A DNA stretch of 64,000 nucleotides from Tetrapisispora phaffii CBS 4417. Its lineage: Eukaryota; Ascomycota; Saccharomycetes; Saccharomycetales; Saccharomycetaceae. Shown piece after piece: positions 10,341-19,433 of the stretch. The notes below the pieces were generated by a model. That model saw only the letters and a list, made by a program, of their open reading frames with translations, had not been told where the DNA came from and did no database searches. Where the stretch lies: positions 310,001 through 374,000 of the forward strand of contig NC_016533.1 in the NCBI RefSeq assembly GCF_000236905.1, read 5' to 3'. Position 1 is the stretch's first letter, and each line of letters starts with the position of its first letter. The position numbers and the translations under genes are program-made.

Positions 10341-10895
10341 TAAGAGATCAATAACCTCGATTTTTTAAGTGCCTCTGTCAAAGAATGGACAACATGGACT
10401 ATCGACACAAGCACCCAAGCATACAATTACGTTCATTAATACAAAATTACATATTCTTTATAATCGATGACATGTTCATCTAAACATTTTCCAAAATTGA
10501 AGATGCTTCTTAATGCTTAACGCGTATCAAGAACAAAGATGTCGGTAATGAAGAGTGTCAGTTAATTGAAAGATGACGATAAGCTAAAGTTAAAATAGAT
10601 AACCATCGGATGAAAGTACATAGCTATTTATATTTTGAATCATAAAACAAAGTTTTGTGGTTAAATACTGTCGTTTGATGGAGTGAGGAATAAAAAAAGT
10701 CATTAGATTGGAAAGAATCATAAGATTAAAATGTGTGAATACGAACACTCTATAACAGACATTTTAAATCGATGGGTAATTGAAAAGGATATATTAAAAA
10801 AGGAGAGAAAGAGAGAGTAAAGAAAGAGAAAGAGTAATTAGTAAATAAATTACAATTGATATGCCCGATATCATATTTTCTTTTCATTTCGTTGC
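10341..10895. other. Intergenic: ELM1 promoter and MSN2/4 3' flank
   Basis: The region includes the ELM1 MCB box (10520-10525). A match to the 11-base ARS core consensus (ATTTATATTTT, 10626-10636) is present, but such matches are common in AT-rich DNA. A purine-rich GA-repeat stretch runs from about 10802 to 10835. No gene is evident. Confidence 0.55.
10520..10525. promoter_or_regulatory. MCB element (ACGCGT) upstream of ELM1
   Basis: A perfect ACGCGT box lies 180 bp upstream of the ELM1 start. With its flank it reads CTTAACGCGT (10516-10525), the exact reverse complement of the 10-mer at the CSE4 MCB. Elm1 activity is tied to bud emergence, so G1/S control by MBF would make sense. This is inferred from the motif alone. 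Confidence 0.5.
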
Positions 10896-12263
10896 TTAGA
10901 AGTCACCATGTTTCTTGTGAGTCTTTAAATGTTGCGATAAATTATCACTTCTACTAAATTTTTTTTCACAGTAATTACATGGAAATGGTCTTTCTGATGA
11001 ATGAACAGATCTTATATGTCTTTTCAAGTGTTCGCTTCTTCTGAATGCCTTTTCACAATTGTTGCATTTGAATGTTTTCAGTAATGGGTCGTTATTGGCA
11101 CTTATCGAAGATGAATTAGCAGTTGAAGATTTTCTCATTCTAGATACAGGTGTGCTATTTGGTAAACTTGGAGATCTGTTATTCGGCTTTCTTTCTTGTT
11201 GGGTCATTATATTTTCACTTGGAGACGGCGTTACGATATTTTGGTTCAAGTATGTATTTGGGTCGTTTTTCACCGCCATGGCGTTGTTGGTGAATTGCAT
11301 GATAGTTGGAAAGTTATCAAATTGTAAACTGAGCTCATCGAGGCTTGTTTCCAGTTCACTTGCATTGCTATTGTACCGAGTGTAGTTATTATTTGAATTT
11401 TGAGTTTCGTTATTGTTGGTAGCGCTTCCGTTCAAGCTATCATCTTTGTTGTCTTGAGGCAAGATATCCATACCAGAAGTAGCCACAATCGCTGCTTTAG
11501 AGGCCTTATCAGAGAGCATCTGCGATGGATTTATAAATTGCGGTTGTGCTGATGAAGGGTCTGTTGCGGGTGGATAGTATGATGTTGACAATGACTTTGG
11601 AGATCTTATCAACATGTCGTCTTCCTCTTCTTCGTCGGAAAGAATGGCGTTTTCGAAATGCAGCAAATCGTTCAGCTTGTTCAAGTAGTTCGAGTTATTG
11701 GAGTCGAGGTACGTGGAGACGGAGTTGTTTCTCTTGGAGTGCGATTTTCTAATATGGAAGTTGCTATTATTGTGGTCTGCGAGTGTGAACGAGCCTGCTC
11801 TTGTCTTTGAGCTTGGCGAGAGCGAGGAATTCAAATTAAAGTTGAACTCGCTCATCAACTGGGACATGGTGACGTTGTTGTCCATATCAAACGAGTTTCT
11901 CTTGAAGTATTGTTTCGGTTTGGCGGTGATCACCTCGCTGAGTCTCCTAGTAGCAGAGTCTGCACTCAATCGAAGAGCAGAATATCCACTGTCCAGTTCC
12001 AGCAAGTTGTTCAAGAGCACGTCGTTGTTGACATCGTACTCGGCCCCTTTGTCCTGGTCGAACATGTTGATGTTACTTAAACTGTTATTGGTGCTTGTGG
12101 CCGTGGTTGAGGCCAACTTGAGAGTGGGGTCAATGGTGTCTGGGGAAGAGTCATTGGTGCTGCCTTTGGCAGCACTCATCATGTTATTGTGGCTATTTTT
12201 CAAATTCAACGAGAAGGGTGTGTCGACATCGGATACAACAGTATCGTAGTCAGCAGCAAACAT
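10896..12263 (-). CDS. MSN2: Stress-response zinc-finger activator, Msn2/Msn4 family
   Basis: Msn2/4 enters the nucleus on stress and binds STRE sites (AGGGG). The C-terminus carries two adjacent C2H2 fingers (about residues 398-455) with the family spacing, [13 protein letters not shown] recognition helix ([16 protein letters not shown]) and the characteristic end [12 protein letters not shown]. Two further blocks match S. cerevisiae Msn2: a PKA-type site RRLSEVIT and the motif [13 protein letters not shown]. The ATG at 12263 is preferred. An upstream in-frame ATG at 12455 would add 64 residues of unrelated sequence and would place the TATA box (about 12411-12420) inside the gene. The 455-residue protein is short beside Msn2 (704) and Msn4 (630). 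Order with CCS1 fits MSN2, order with MNR2 fits MSN4; the symbol is chosen for the pair. Confidence 0.92.
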   Translation of the reverse strand: MFAADYDTVVSDVDTPFSLNLKNSHNNMMSAAKGSTNDSSPDTIDPTLKLASTTATSTNNSLSNINMFDQDKGAEYDVNNDVLLNNLLELDSGYSALRLSADSATRRLSEVITAKPKQYFKRNSFDMDNNVTMSQLMSEFNFNLNSSLSPSSKTRAGSFTLADHNNSNFHIRKSHSKRNNSVSTYLDSNNSNYLNKLNDLLHFENAILSDEEEEDDMLIRSPKSLSTSYYPPATDPSSAQPQFINPSQMLSDKASKAAIVATSGMDILPQDNKDDSLNGSATNNNETQNSNNNYTRYNSNASELETSLDELSLQFDNFPTIMQFTNNAMAVKNDPNTYLNQNIVTPSPSENIMTQQERKPNNRSPSLPNSTPVSRMRKSSTANSSSISANNDPLLKTFKCNNCEKAFRRSEHLKRHIRSVHSSERPFPCNYCEKKFSRSDNLSQHLKTHKKHGDF

Positions 12264-12381
12264 AACGAAAGAATAGTGTGTGCGTGTGCGTGTGCGTACG
12301 GTTGCGAGTAGCGAGTTGCGTAAAACGTTTTTAGTCTTAAACAGCCTGCTGTGCCAACCAGTCCTTCGACCTCTCCAGATC

Positions 12382-12386
12382 CCCCT
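12382..12386. promoter_or_regulatory. Candidate STRE (CCCCT) in the MSN2/4 promoter
   Basis: CCCCT, the core bound by Msn2/Msn4 themselves, lies 119 bp upstream of the MSN2/4 start beside the TATA box. It may allow autoregulation, but a 5-base core is weak evidence alone. Confidence 0.35.
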
Positions 12387-12556
12387 CTCCCCACACATTG
12401 CACACACCTTTATATATATCAGTGCCGCAGTCACTTCGAGTCCACACCAACCCATTCTTTCTCGTCGAACTCACTCTGTTATCATCTCATGCTTCGAAGA
12501 CTCAGGTCCAAATGTGGTGAACCTTCCGTTGGTTGTCACTCTTCTGTCCAGCACGC

Positions 12557-12563
12557 CGGGTAA
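12557..12563 (-). promoter_or_regulatory. Reb1-type site (TTACCCG on the minus strand)
   Basis: CGGGTAA on the plus strand is the core of the general regulatory factor Reb1, which clears nucleosomes and can also terminate transcription. It lies about 294 bp upstream of MSN2/4 and 223 bp downstream of the CCS1 stop, so either role is possible. Confidence 0.45.
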
Positions 12564-12672
12564 CAGTACCGTGCACGAACACAGACCGTGGTGCCACGCT
12601 GGGTAACAGAGAGCCAGGCAGTTCTGCCGGTGCAGTCAAGGGTATGGCTAGGTTGCATGTCATTATATTAAA

Positions 12673-12697
12673 CAGTACCCTGGAACGCAGGGTACTG
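12673..12697. repeat. Inverted repeat with 10-bp arms, 5-nt loop
   Basis: CAGTACCCTG and its exact reverse complement CAGGGTACTG flank the loop GAACG. It lies just downstream of the CCS1 coding end and upstream of MSN2/4. It could be a hairpin in the CCS1 transcript tail or a dyad protein-binding site. Confidence 0.7.
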
Positions 12698-12785
12698 GCC
12701 GGTTGTATTGGAGTACTATATGAACTACATGTCTATACAAAAGCGTGCGTCTGCTTGCCGCTTTGCAGCTCTGCGCGGACGGTGC

Positions 12786-13469
12786 TCAGTGCTTGATGTT
12801 GTGCTTTAAAGCATCCTTCCTCTCTTCCCAGATGGTCTTGCCGCTGCATGCACATACGTGCTTGTCGTTCTCCCAGATACCTGCACTACGGGCCACCACA
12901 CCGACGATTCCAGCGGTTGGGGCAGCGTCAGTGCTCACACTGATGCTGCGACCGAGCAGTTTCCATACTGGCAGCTCGTCGACGCCAAAGAACCTCTTGC
13001 CTTGTTCCGAAGACACATCAACGGATTCTTTCAGATCGTACAGTGTGTTGCCACAACTGGAGATACCCTTGCTGATATCACCGTTCTCGTGGACCTTGAT
13101 CTTGTATGCGCCGGCATGGTCGACTCCATCCACGGTGACATCGAATAAAGTCTTGTGGCCGTCATTGATCTCAACCATTCTGACTAACCCTTTCACTTTA
13201 CCACTGAGATCGCTGCTCTCTAGGATGCACACAGCAGAACCATTGCTGGCTCCTGCACCTCTGATAATGACGTCTTTCTTACAATCCTTGGAGACCGTGT
13301 CGATGATCGTGCTGGGAGGAATTGCACTCTTTACTTTCATGATATCTTTCTCGATGTTGAATTCAACTTCTTTCTCACCTGGGATAGTGTCTAATGACTT
13401 TTGTATCTCATTAGTACATTTCTCGCAATGCATTGCGATTGCATACGTAGCTTCAAATATGTCACTCAT
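12786..13469 (-). CDS. CCS1: Copper chaperone for Cu,Zn superoxide dismutase, Ccs1
   Basis: Ccs1 loads copper and forms the disulfide in Sod1, in cytosol and mitochondrial intermembrane space. Domain I (about 1-75) is Atx1-like with the metal motif MHCEKC at residues 13-18. Domain II (about 80-195) resembles SOD and docks Sod1; the motif IRGAGASNGSAVCILE opens it. Domain III at the C-terminus has the transfer motif CAC followed by SGKTIWEERKDALKHN, as in S. cerevisiae. The 227 residues compare with 249 there. The ATG at 13469 matches the family start. Order MSN2-CCS1-SUB1 follows YMR037C-YMR039C, with MNR2 from the sister region inserted. Confidence 0.97.
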   Translation of the reverse strand: MSDIFEATYAIAMHCEKCTNEIQKSLDTIPGEKEVEFNIEKDIMKVKSAIPPSTIIDTVSKDCKKDVIIRGAGASNGSAVCILESSDLSGKVKGLVRMVEINDGHKTLFDVTVDGVDHAGAYKIKVHENGDISKGISSCGNTLYDLKESVDVSSEQGKRFFGVDELPVWKLLGRSISVSTDAAPTAGIVGVVARSAGIWENDKHVCACSGKTIWEERKDALKHNIKH

Positions 13470-13858
13470 TCTTTCAATTTGTCCACTCTTTGCTTCAACT
13501 GTTTCGCCTGCTTGCTAAAGACAAAATGCTGCTCTTCTGAAATGAAAGGAACCCACAACTGTTCCATATTACATGACACACACCACTTATATATACATAT
13601 ATGTATGCATTAGGCCCTTAAGTTTAACTAATACGATTACTAATTGAGCTATCGCTGGATTCGCCTGACGGTGAAGCAGCAAACGAAGTGAAAATCGCCA
13701 ATTGACGACTGCTTGAACCGTCGTTTAAGAGCAAATATATTGAATTGCGAGAACACACACACATAGAGCTGGGGTTCTTCGTGGACCCCAGCTCTATGTA
13801 TATGCAGTTGTGTCTATCGTTATTGATATGTATTTGTAACTTTGTATAACTATTTAGA
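13470..13858. other. Intergenic: CCS1 promoter and MNR2 3' flank
   Basis: The region holds a TATA-like stretch for CCS1 (about 13587-13605) and a strong hairpin at 13761-13799 close to the MNR2 stop. Small frames here (such as 81 codons on the minus strand at 13624-13869) look non-coding. Confidence 0.6.
13761..13799. repeat. Strong inverted repeat: 15-bp perfect arms, 9-nt loop
   Basis: ACATAGAGCTGGGGT (13761-13775) and ACCCCAGCTCTATGT (13785-13799) are exact reverse complements around the loop TCTTCGTGG. On the minus strand this lies 60-98 nt after the MNR2 stop codon, so the mRNA 3' UTR can fold into a stable stem. It is much longer and more GC-rich than expected by chance in this AT-rich DNA. 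It is also about 290-330 bp upstream of CCS1, so a DNA-level role is possible. Confidence 0.8.
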
Positions 13859-16800
13859 TTAAAAACCAAATCTCTTCTTGGTGTATATATATGCGAAATA
13901 TGCCAACACGATTAGTAAAGTGAGAATTGACATGAACCACACCAACGATGGGTTTTCTTGTCCAGGTACGAGCACGTTCATTCCCCAGAGACCAGTGATG
14001 ACGTTCATTGGTAGAACCACGGTACCTAGGATTGTGATTTTGCCCAGTACGTCGTTCATGTCATTGTTCACTTTTGTCATGTCGATGTTAATCTGCGCTA
14101 AGTAATTGGAATGGGATCTACTCAATAGTTTTTCGTAATGTGTTAACGAAGAAACCATGGTGATGATATGATCTTGGATATCTCCTAAGTACATCCCTAT
14201 TTCAGAACGGGGTGCTACGTCCCAATGTTCGTTACATCTCTTGGAGAAACTCTTAATGACATCGGCTTTTGACCCTAATAAACGAGTGATGCTCATAACA
14301 CGCTTTCTGCATTCTCCTATACGTCTTAACATATCACCTTTTCTTTTCCACCCGATAATGTTGGCGTTCAAAGATGATCCGCCTGTGGACGTCGTCTTAA
14401 TCGATCTAGAACTGCTGGTACTTGTGCTGCTGCTATGAGAACTGTACCTGCTCATGCTACTCTTCCTTCTCATGAACTTGCGTTCTCTCTTATTGAATAG
14501 AATTGAATCATAGTCCCCTTTGCGTTTCGATCTTACGTTAGGTAACAGAGCATCATGTTCAGAATCAGTACTGCTGCTACTGTCAGAGTCATCGCTACTT
14601 GAACTGTCATCGCTGGAATCGTCCGATCTATTCATCTTCAATATGGCATCTTCAATCGCATACACTTCGTCTTCGATTAACTCAATCATCGGACCAAAAG
14701 CATCTGTAATATCATCAATTAAAGCATAAGCAATCCAGTCGGAGGTAACGTTCAGATAATCCTGTAGAATTCTAGCTCTTCTACGGACGTTAATAGGATG
14801 AGGAGTTGGTGCAAAATGAAAAGTCAACACACCAGTTTTAAAAACAATGATATAAACATTCAATGGTTCAAGTTCACCGTGTCTAGGTTTTGAACGATCC
14901 CCAGATTTTCTTTTATATTTTTTTTGTTCCTCTTTCACTCTTTCCCTTCTCGAATGACTGTAACTTGAATTTGTTGAACTCGAAGAGACTGTCTTAAAGT
15001 TGGAAGACCGTCTACGGCGACGCAAAAATGATGGCATCCATTTGTCAAATTTACTAGTTTTCTCCTTGCTAGAGGTTTTGTACATGCCGTCAAACTCAGA
15101 CAGATTCTCATTGTTTAAATCTTGGCTTTGCTTCTCTTTCTTCTTACGAGTGAATTTTTCAGCGACAATATCAAAACTTCTAAAACATACCAAGTAATAG
15201 TCTTTGAATAACTCAACTTTCTCACGAGCTTCCCCTAAAAAAATATCCTCTGTAGTTAATGGATGTATACCAAATGCTTTACTTAAGACTTTCATTTCTT
15301 CCTCCGTTGGATTTAAGACATCCAACCAAAAAGGAACAACATCTTCTTCTTTTTCTGTAATGTCTTCCGTGATCGTGCTGGATAACCTCGATGTAGTTTT
15401 GTATATTTGGGATACAGGCTGAGAAGATGCGTTGGCTTTATTGTTGTTTGACACAGTCCCCCCGCTCATTTTACTAGATCCAGTTTGAATGGATGTATTG
15501 GTGTTACCGTTGAGACTTTTGTCTGGACTGGCACTTTCGTGATTGTGCGAATACGAAGAACTTACAAATAGATCTTCAAACTTCTGGCCTGCTTGTAATA
15601 ACCCTGAGATGGTAGGAGAATGAACTGTTGATTCTAAATCAACGCGGAAATACGTGAATCTGAAATGTTCTAAATTATTAGAGATGATATGCGGTGGATA
15701 TTGGATATTGTGCTCGCCTAAAAATGAATCTCTAGTATCTGTTGATAAAATTGGAACTGTGTCATCTGGTTCATTAGCATCTGGAGAAACGTTAGACTCG
15801 ACATAGCTTAAACCAGAGTAGGTTCTTTGTTGATTTTGTCTACTATGCCTTTTGTTCAGGTAATTATTGTTAAGCATAGCAGCACGTTTCAAATGCCAAG
15901 GAGCGATCCTCTTTGGTCTCAACCCACCGCTCTTCATAGAATCGGCCTCATTGACTCTTCTGTTTCCTAATTCTGGAACGTCGATACTGGTTACAATAGG
16001 TTTTGAGAAGAAAATCCCATCTGAACCTGAATTACCGTATTCCTCATCGTCATCATCGTCTTCTTCGTCGTAGTTAAAGTGGAATTCTTCTGCGTCCTCA
16101 ATAGCTTGTCTTCTCAGTCTCTCAGTCTCTTCTTTCGAGAATTCTTCTAATATTTCAACGTCCGGCCAATCTTTTTTACCTAATTCACTTTCAGCATCGA
16201 GAACCAAACACACATCATCTAGAGAAGATGAATGCGAGGATCTTCTCGATGATGGTCTTGAATTCAAAGTTTTATTATCCGAAGAGCTGGTACTGCTGTT
16301 GCTCAATGCAGATTCCCCTTTATGTTTCTTGTTCAAATTATCTGCTTTGACATTTCTCATCAAAGCATCTACATCTATCACCACATCGCCATCTGCAATT
16401 GTTTTCCTTCTTTCTATCTCGTAGTTTGATTTTAATTTCTTGATGTTTTCGAAGTTATTGTTCTTGAAGTTCCTCATATCGGAGAAATCAAAACGATCAG
16501 GTTTTCTTGATCCTTCACCATGAATTTCTTTGCCTCTTGGATTGATTGACGAGTTCTTCCTTGATCTGAATGGATTGCTTGGCGGTTCGGTTGCCGCAGG
16601 CTTCTTACTCAGCTTGATTGCTTCCAATGTAGGCCTATGATCTAGCAACAGATCGTCCTTATCGCTTGGTGAAAAAGTTTTCACATTAAAGTTTGAGCCA
16701 TCGGGAGTATTGCTATCATGATTATTTGAATGAGTAGGCTCGATGATCTCATGCAACATCCCCAACGAGTCTGTATGACCATAATCATTCGATCCAGACA

Positions 16801-16951
16801 CGGTAGAGTTCATCCTGTCACGGTTATACTGCTTCATATCATCTATTTTCAACGAGGAAAGAGATTTCTTGGGCGTACTATTATTAGAGCTTCCACTACC
16901 TAATCCCTCATCCCCAGAATTATCCATCTCGTTATGTGATTTGCTGTCCAT
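13859..16951 (-). CDS. MNR2: Vacuolar CorA-type magnesium transporter Mnr2
   Basis: The product is a CorA/Alr1-family Mg channel. Mnr2 is the vacuolar-membrane member that releases stored Mg. The N-terminal half (about 1-480) is a Ser/Asn/acidic disordered region. The conserved cytosolic CorA domain follows (FWLDVLNPTEEEMKVLSKAF near 550, then HPLTTEDIFLGEAREKVELF), interrupted by Ser-rich inserts, including one near 805-830. Two membrane helices end the protein, with the signature GMN motif (TGLWGMNV, about residue 990) after the first. The ATG at 16951 gives 1030 residues (Mnr2 969, Alr1 859). The choice of MNR2 over ALR1/ALR2 rests on synteny: in S. cerevisiae YKL064W lies between MSN4 (YKL062W) and YET1 (YKL065C), as here. 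Confidence 0.9.
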   Translation of the reverse strand: MDSKSHNEMDNSGDEGLGSGSSNNSTPKKSLSSLKIDDMKQYNRDRMNSTVSGSNDYGHTDSLGMLHEIIEPTHSNNHDSNTPDGSNFNVKTFSPSDKDDLLLDHRPTLEAIKLSKKPAATEPPSNPFRSRKNSSINPRGKEIHGEGSRKPDRFDFSDMRNFKNNNFENIKKLKSNYEIERRKTIADGDVVIDVDALMRNVKADNLNKKHKGESALSNSSTSSSDNKTLNSRPSSRRSSHSSSLDDVCLVLDAESELGKKDWPDVEILEEFSKEETERLRRQAIEDAEEFHFNYDEEDDDDDEEYGNSGSDGIFFSKPIVTSIDVPELGNRRVNEADSMKSGGLRPKRIAPWHLKRAAMLNNNYLNKRHSRQNQQRTYSGLSYVESNVSPDANEPDDTVPILSTDTRDSFLGEHNIQYPPHIISNNLEHFRFTYFRVDLESTVHSPTISGLLQAGQKFEDLFVSSSYSHNHESASPDKSLNGNTNTSIQTGSSKMSGGTVSNNNKANASSQPVSQIYKTTSRLSSTITEDITEKEEDVVPFWLDVLNPTEEEMKVLSKAFGIHPLTTEDIFLGEAREKVELFKDYYLVCFRSFDIVAEKFTRKKKEKQSQDLNNENLSEFDGMYKTSSKEKTSKFDKWMPSFLRRRRRSSNFKTVSSSSTNSSYSHSRRERVKEEQKKYKRKSGDRSKPRHGELEPLNVYIIVFKTGVLTFHFAPTPHPINVRRRARILQDYLNVTSDWIAYALIDDITDAFGPMIELIEDEVYAIEDAILKMNRSDDSSDDSSSSDDSDSSSSTDSEHDALLPNVRSKRKGDYDSILFNKRERKFMRRKSSMSRYSSHSSSTSTSSSRSIKTTSTGGSSLNANIIGWKRKGDMLRRIGECRKRVMSITRLLGSKADVIKSFSKRCNEHWDVAPRSEIGMYLGDIQDHIITMVSSLTHYEKLLSRSHSNYLAQINIDMTKVNNDMNDVLGKITILGTVVLPMNVITGLWGMNVLVPGQENPSLVWFMSILTLLIVLAYFAYIYTKKRFGF

Positions 16952-17596
16952 CGTTAACAAACCTTCTAGAGTCCTTTATATATATATATATATATGTGTG
17001 TGTATGCGTATGGAAATGTGAGTATGCTATCACAAATTAAACCTCTTGTGGAGCATCGATCTCTTGGAATGACACAACAAAATTTCAATGATGATCTATT
17101 TCAGCCAGTTAAAAACCACTCAATTAACAAATCAGTCTCACTAACAGAATGATATTCTCAATACAGTTGTATGTGATCACTTGTACTACAACTAACCGTT
17201 CGTTGTTAAAACCCCAAACCTGCTTGATGTTTTTAAAACGACTTCCTTTAATTCTTCAATTTCGATTTCTTGTGATCGCAGCGTTCTTATCTTAAAGGCT
17301 TCAATGATTACAGCCATGTTTGATTAAAAACAAGAACATTTGGCTGTTTGGCTGGTGCTGGTGGCGACTTGGTTGGGTGAGTGCATGAGAGAATGAGTTC
17401 ATAGTGCAGTATATATTTGTTAATGTAAAGGTACGTAGATATATAAATTAGTTACGAAGTACAGATTGCTCGCAGTGATACGATGCTTTTTATAGATGGA
17501 GAAAGTGGTTCAAGTTCTGCTTTGAAATATGTTATTGTGATGCACATTATTAAAATCGATTGTTCAGTTGGCTTAATTGAGTCGCGGTGATGGCGA
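16952..17596. other. Intergenic: MNR2 promoter and SUB1 3' flank
   Basis: The 645 bases start with an alternating TA/TG tract (about 16975-17006) next to the MNR2 start, a likely TATA region. The rest is unique AT-rich sequence without a recognisable gene. Confidence 0.6.
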
Positions 17597-18541
17597 TTAT
17601 TCTTCTTCGCTGACCTCGTCTGCAGCTTTACTCATTTCATCGTCGAGATGCTTGGCGAAATCTTCGTCGCTGGAGTCGTTGGTGTTTGCACGGGTAGCTT
17701 CGACACCCACTTGCTCAGTTTCAACTTGATTGTTCGACACTGTAACGGGCTCCAGTTCTTGCAGAGCCTTAACAGGTTGTTGCGGTTCTTCCAGAGTTGC
17801 AAATGTCTCTTCTTCAATGACAGCAGGTTCTTGCTTTACGGCTGGGGTGGCCAGATGTGGCACGACCAGAACGGCGTTAGCCTCCCTTTCTTCAAGATGT
17901 TTCTTCTCCTCCGTAATCAGCAACGACGGACCAGCAGGGTTCTTCTTATCACCTTTCTTCCGCTTCTTCTCTCTTGGCTCGTCGTTCTCCTTAGACTTGT
18001 CATTCTCATCATCATTCTCACCAGCTTTCGCAGCTTTAGCGGCGGCTCTGGCCTCCTTGGAGTTATCCTTGGACCCTTCCGTGCTGTCTTTCTTCGATCC
18101 AGAATCATCCTTGTTATCAGCCCCATAATCATCCTCATCATCGGAGGATATCACAATCGTCTTAGTCCTTGGTCTCTTGGAACCAAGCCTTCTCAACGCT
18201 TCATCGATGTTCAAACGATGTTTCAGGAACTCATCGTAAAGATCCTCCGTCAACGAAATCCCTTTTTTCCCTGGTCTCATTTCATTTGACGAGTTGTCCA
18301 TATAATATTCTCTGATATCGATCAAATTGATATTCCTGAACTGTCTGACAGTGACCCTCTTATTCTTCCCAATATCAAAAATAGCATCCGGAACACTTAA
18401 CCCAGCTTGCATAGGACCATCTCCATCCCCTTTACCACCGGCATTCCCATTCCCATTCCCTTCACCATTACCAATCCCGTTTGCACCATTGCCTCCATTA
18501 TTAAATCTCTTCCTGCTCTTATACCTATTATAGTACGACAT
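17597..18541 (-). CDS. SUB1: Transcriptional coactivator Sub1 (PC4 family)
   Basis: Sub1 is the yeast PC4: it binds single-stranded DNA, TFIIB and RNA polymerase II and III machinery, and affects start-site choice, elongation and 3' processing. The PC4 domain covers about residues 48-115, with AIFDIGKNKRVTVRQF, NINLIDIREYYMD and RPGKKGISLTEDLYDEF. Ahead of it is a short Gly/Asn-rich leader that is longer than in S. cerevisiae. Behind it is a long Lys/Glu/Asp-rich acidic tail with SSDEDD-type CK2 sites, as in the family. The 314 residues compare with 292. The start is the ATG at 18541. Strand and order match YMR039C, divergent from YET2/YET1. Confidence 0.96.
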   Translation of the reverse strand: MSYYNRYKSRKRFNNGGNGANGIGNGEGNGNGNAGGKGDGDGPMQAGLSVPDAIFDIGKNKRVTVRQFRNINLIDIREYYMDNSSNEMRPGKKGISLTEDLYDEFLKHRLNIDEALRRLGSKRPRTKTIVISSDDEDDYGADNKDDSGSKKDSTEGSKDNSKEARAAAKAAKAGENDDENDKSKENDEPREKKRKKGDKKNPAGPSLLITEEKKHLEEREANAVLVVPHLATPAVKQEPAVIEEETFATLEEPQQPVKALQELEPVTVSNNQVETEQVGVEATRANTNDSSDEDFAKHLDDEMSKAADEVSEEE

Positions 18542-18872
18542 TGTCCCTGGCCACTCTCACAAAACAACCAATACACATGTATAAGTACAGCTACACTTCA
18601 CATACACACACACACACACACACCTCTGTCAGATATACTTCATCGAATAAACCCACCATCTCTTGTTTCAAACTTGTTGATTTGAAAGTTTTTGCTTTCC
18701 CACCTTCAATAGTTTGAGGGCCCGGTTCTTGTGAAGGGGAAGAAATTGAACTTTTGATATAAAAGAACAGGGAAATGAGGAAAGGTGATAGTTTTATTAC
18801 TTTTACAAGCCCTGAATACTGGGTCAAGTCGTCAAGAGATTGCGAGTTTTTTCTGCTGTTGAGAGAATCGAT
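18542..18872. other. Divergent SUB1/YET promoter region
   Basis: The 331 bases contain an (AC)n microsatellite at about 18604-18622 on the SUB1 side, and on the YET side a TATAAAA box (18758-18764, 109 bp before the ATG) and an AGGGG core at 18735-18739. Confidence 0.65.
18604..18622. repeat. (AC)n microsatellite
   Basis: About nine AC dinucleotides in a row, in the presumed SUB1 5' UTR or promoter. Similar shorter tracts occur before ERB1 (about 27432-27443). Confidence 0.85.
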
Positions 18873-19409
18873 ATGGGTGTTTATTTTAGTTTACTTTTTG
18901 GTCTATTGGCCGTCGAAATGTGTGTTTTGTTCATTATGTCATTACCGCTAGGTTTAAGAGTGCGCAAGGGATTATACAACCAATATGAAACCTTGTTGTG
19001 GAACTCTACGTTCCAGACAGTGGCGGCAATTGTGGCTATACTTGTCGGGTTATTATTCGTGGATTCACTTAACAAATCAAGTTTTCCAGTGAGTAAGAAC
19101 TACGAATACGGTAACAATGGGGGAATCACGCCAATACAAGTGTTAGCATCAAGGGCATACAACCAACGTAACGTGTACATATCCGGATTTATACTATACT
19201 TTGGGTTCTGTATAGTGACCATCATGTCGCTAGTAGGTCGTCTAGTGAAATATGGAGCCTTGGTGGACGGAACGTCAAAAACGTCGTCAACACCAGAATA
19301 CAAAGCACTGTTGGTGGAGTTAAATAGAACAAATATTGAATTGGAAGGATTAACTACACAGGTTATAAACTTTGAGAAGCACTACGATGAGCATATCAAT
19401 GCCCCCTGA
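18873..19409 (+). CDS. YET1: ER membrane protein of the BAP31 family (Yet1/Yet2)
   Basis: Yet proteins are the yeast relatives of BAP31, three-helix ER proteins linked to the translocon and inositol control. The chosen ATG (18873, MGVYFSLLFGLLAVEM) aligns with the first residue of Yet1/Yet2; the longer open frame upstream has only non-ATG starts. Three hydrophobic segments are visible at about 3-25, 47-67 and 103-125. The block QVLASRAYNQRNVYISGFILY is the family hallmark (about residues 90-110). A short coiled-coil tail follows, as in Yet1. The 178 residues lie between Yet2 (160) and Yet1 (206). Position is consistent with both YMR040W (after SUB1) and YKL065C (next to MNR2). Confidence 0.94.
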   Translation: MGVYFSLLFGLLAVEMCVLFIMSLPLGLRVRKGLYNQYETLLWNSTFQTVAAIVAILVGLLFVDSLNKSSFPVSKNYEYGNNGGITPIQVLASRAYNQRNVYISGFILYFGFCIVTIMSLVGRLVKYGALVDGTSKTSSTPEYKALLVELNRTNIELEGLTTQVINFEKHYDEHINAP

Positions 19410-19433
19410 TCCAGTCGATGGGCTTCGATAAAC

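Larger units (their letters stand above)
12264..12785. other. Intergenic: MSN2/4 promoter and CCS1 3' flank, GC-rich, with hairpin
   Basis: The 522 bases are clearly GC-richer than most intergenic DNA here. They hold a TATA box for MSN2/4 (TTTATATATA, about 12411-12420), a CCCCT stress element at 12382-12386, a Reb1-type CGGGTAA at 12557-12563, two copies of GGGTAACAG (12558-12566 and 12601-12609) and a 10-bp-arm inverted repeat at 12673-12697. Short frames in several phases are open across the GC-rich part but resemble nothing. Confidence 0.6.

Noticed and set aside
10626..10636. ARS core consensus match (also 48686-48696 and 52921-52931)
   Set aside because: The 11-base consensus is expected often in AT-rich spacers, and I cannot show B elements or conservation.
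12264..12455. Longer N-terminus for MSN2/4 from an upstream in-frame ATG
   Set aside because: The extra 64 residues do not look like the family, and they would place the TATA box inside the coding region.
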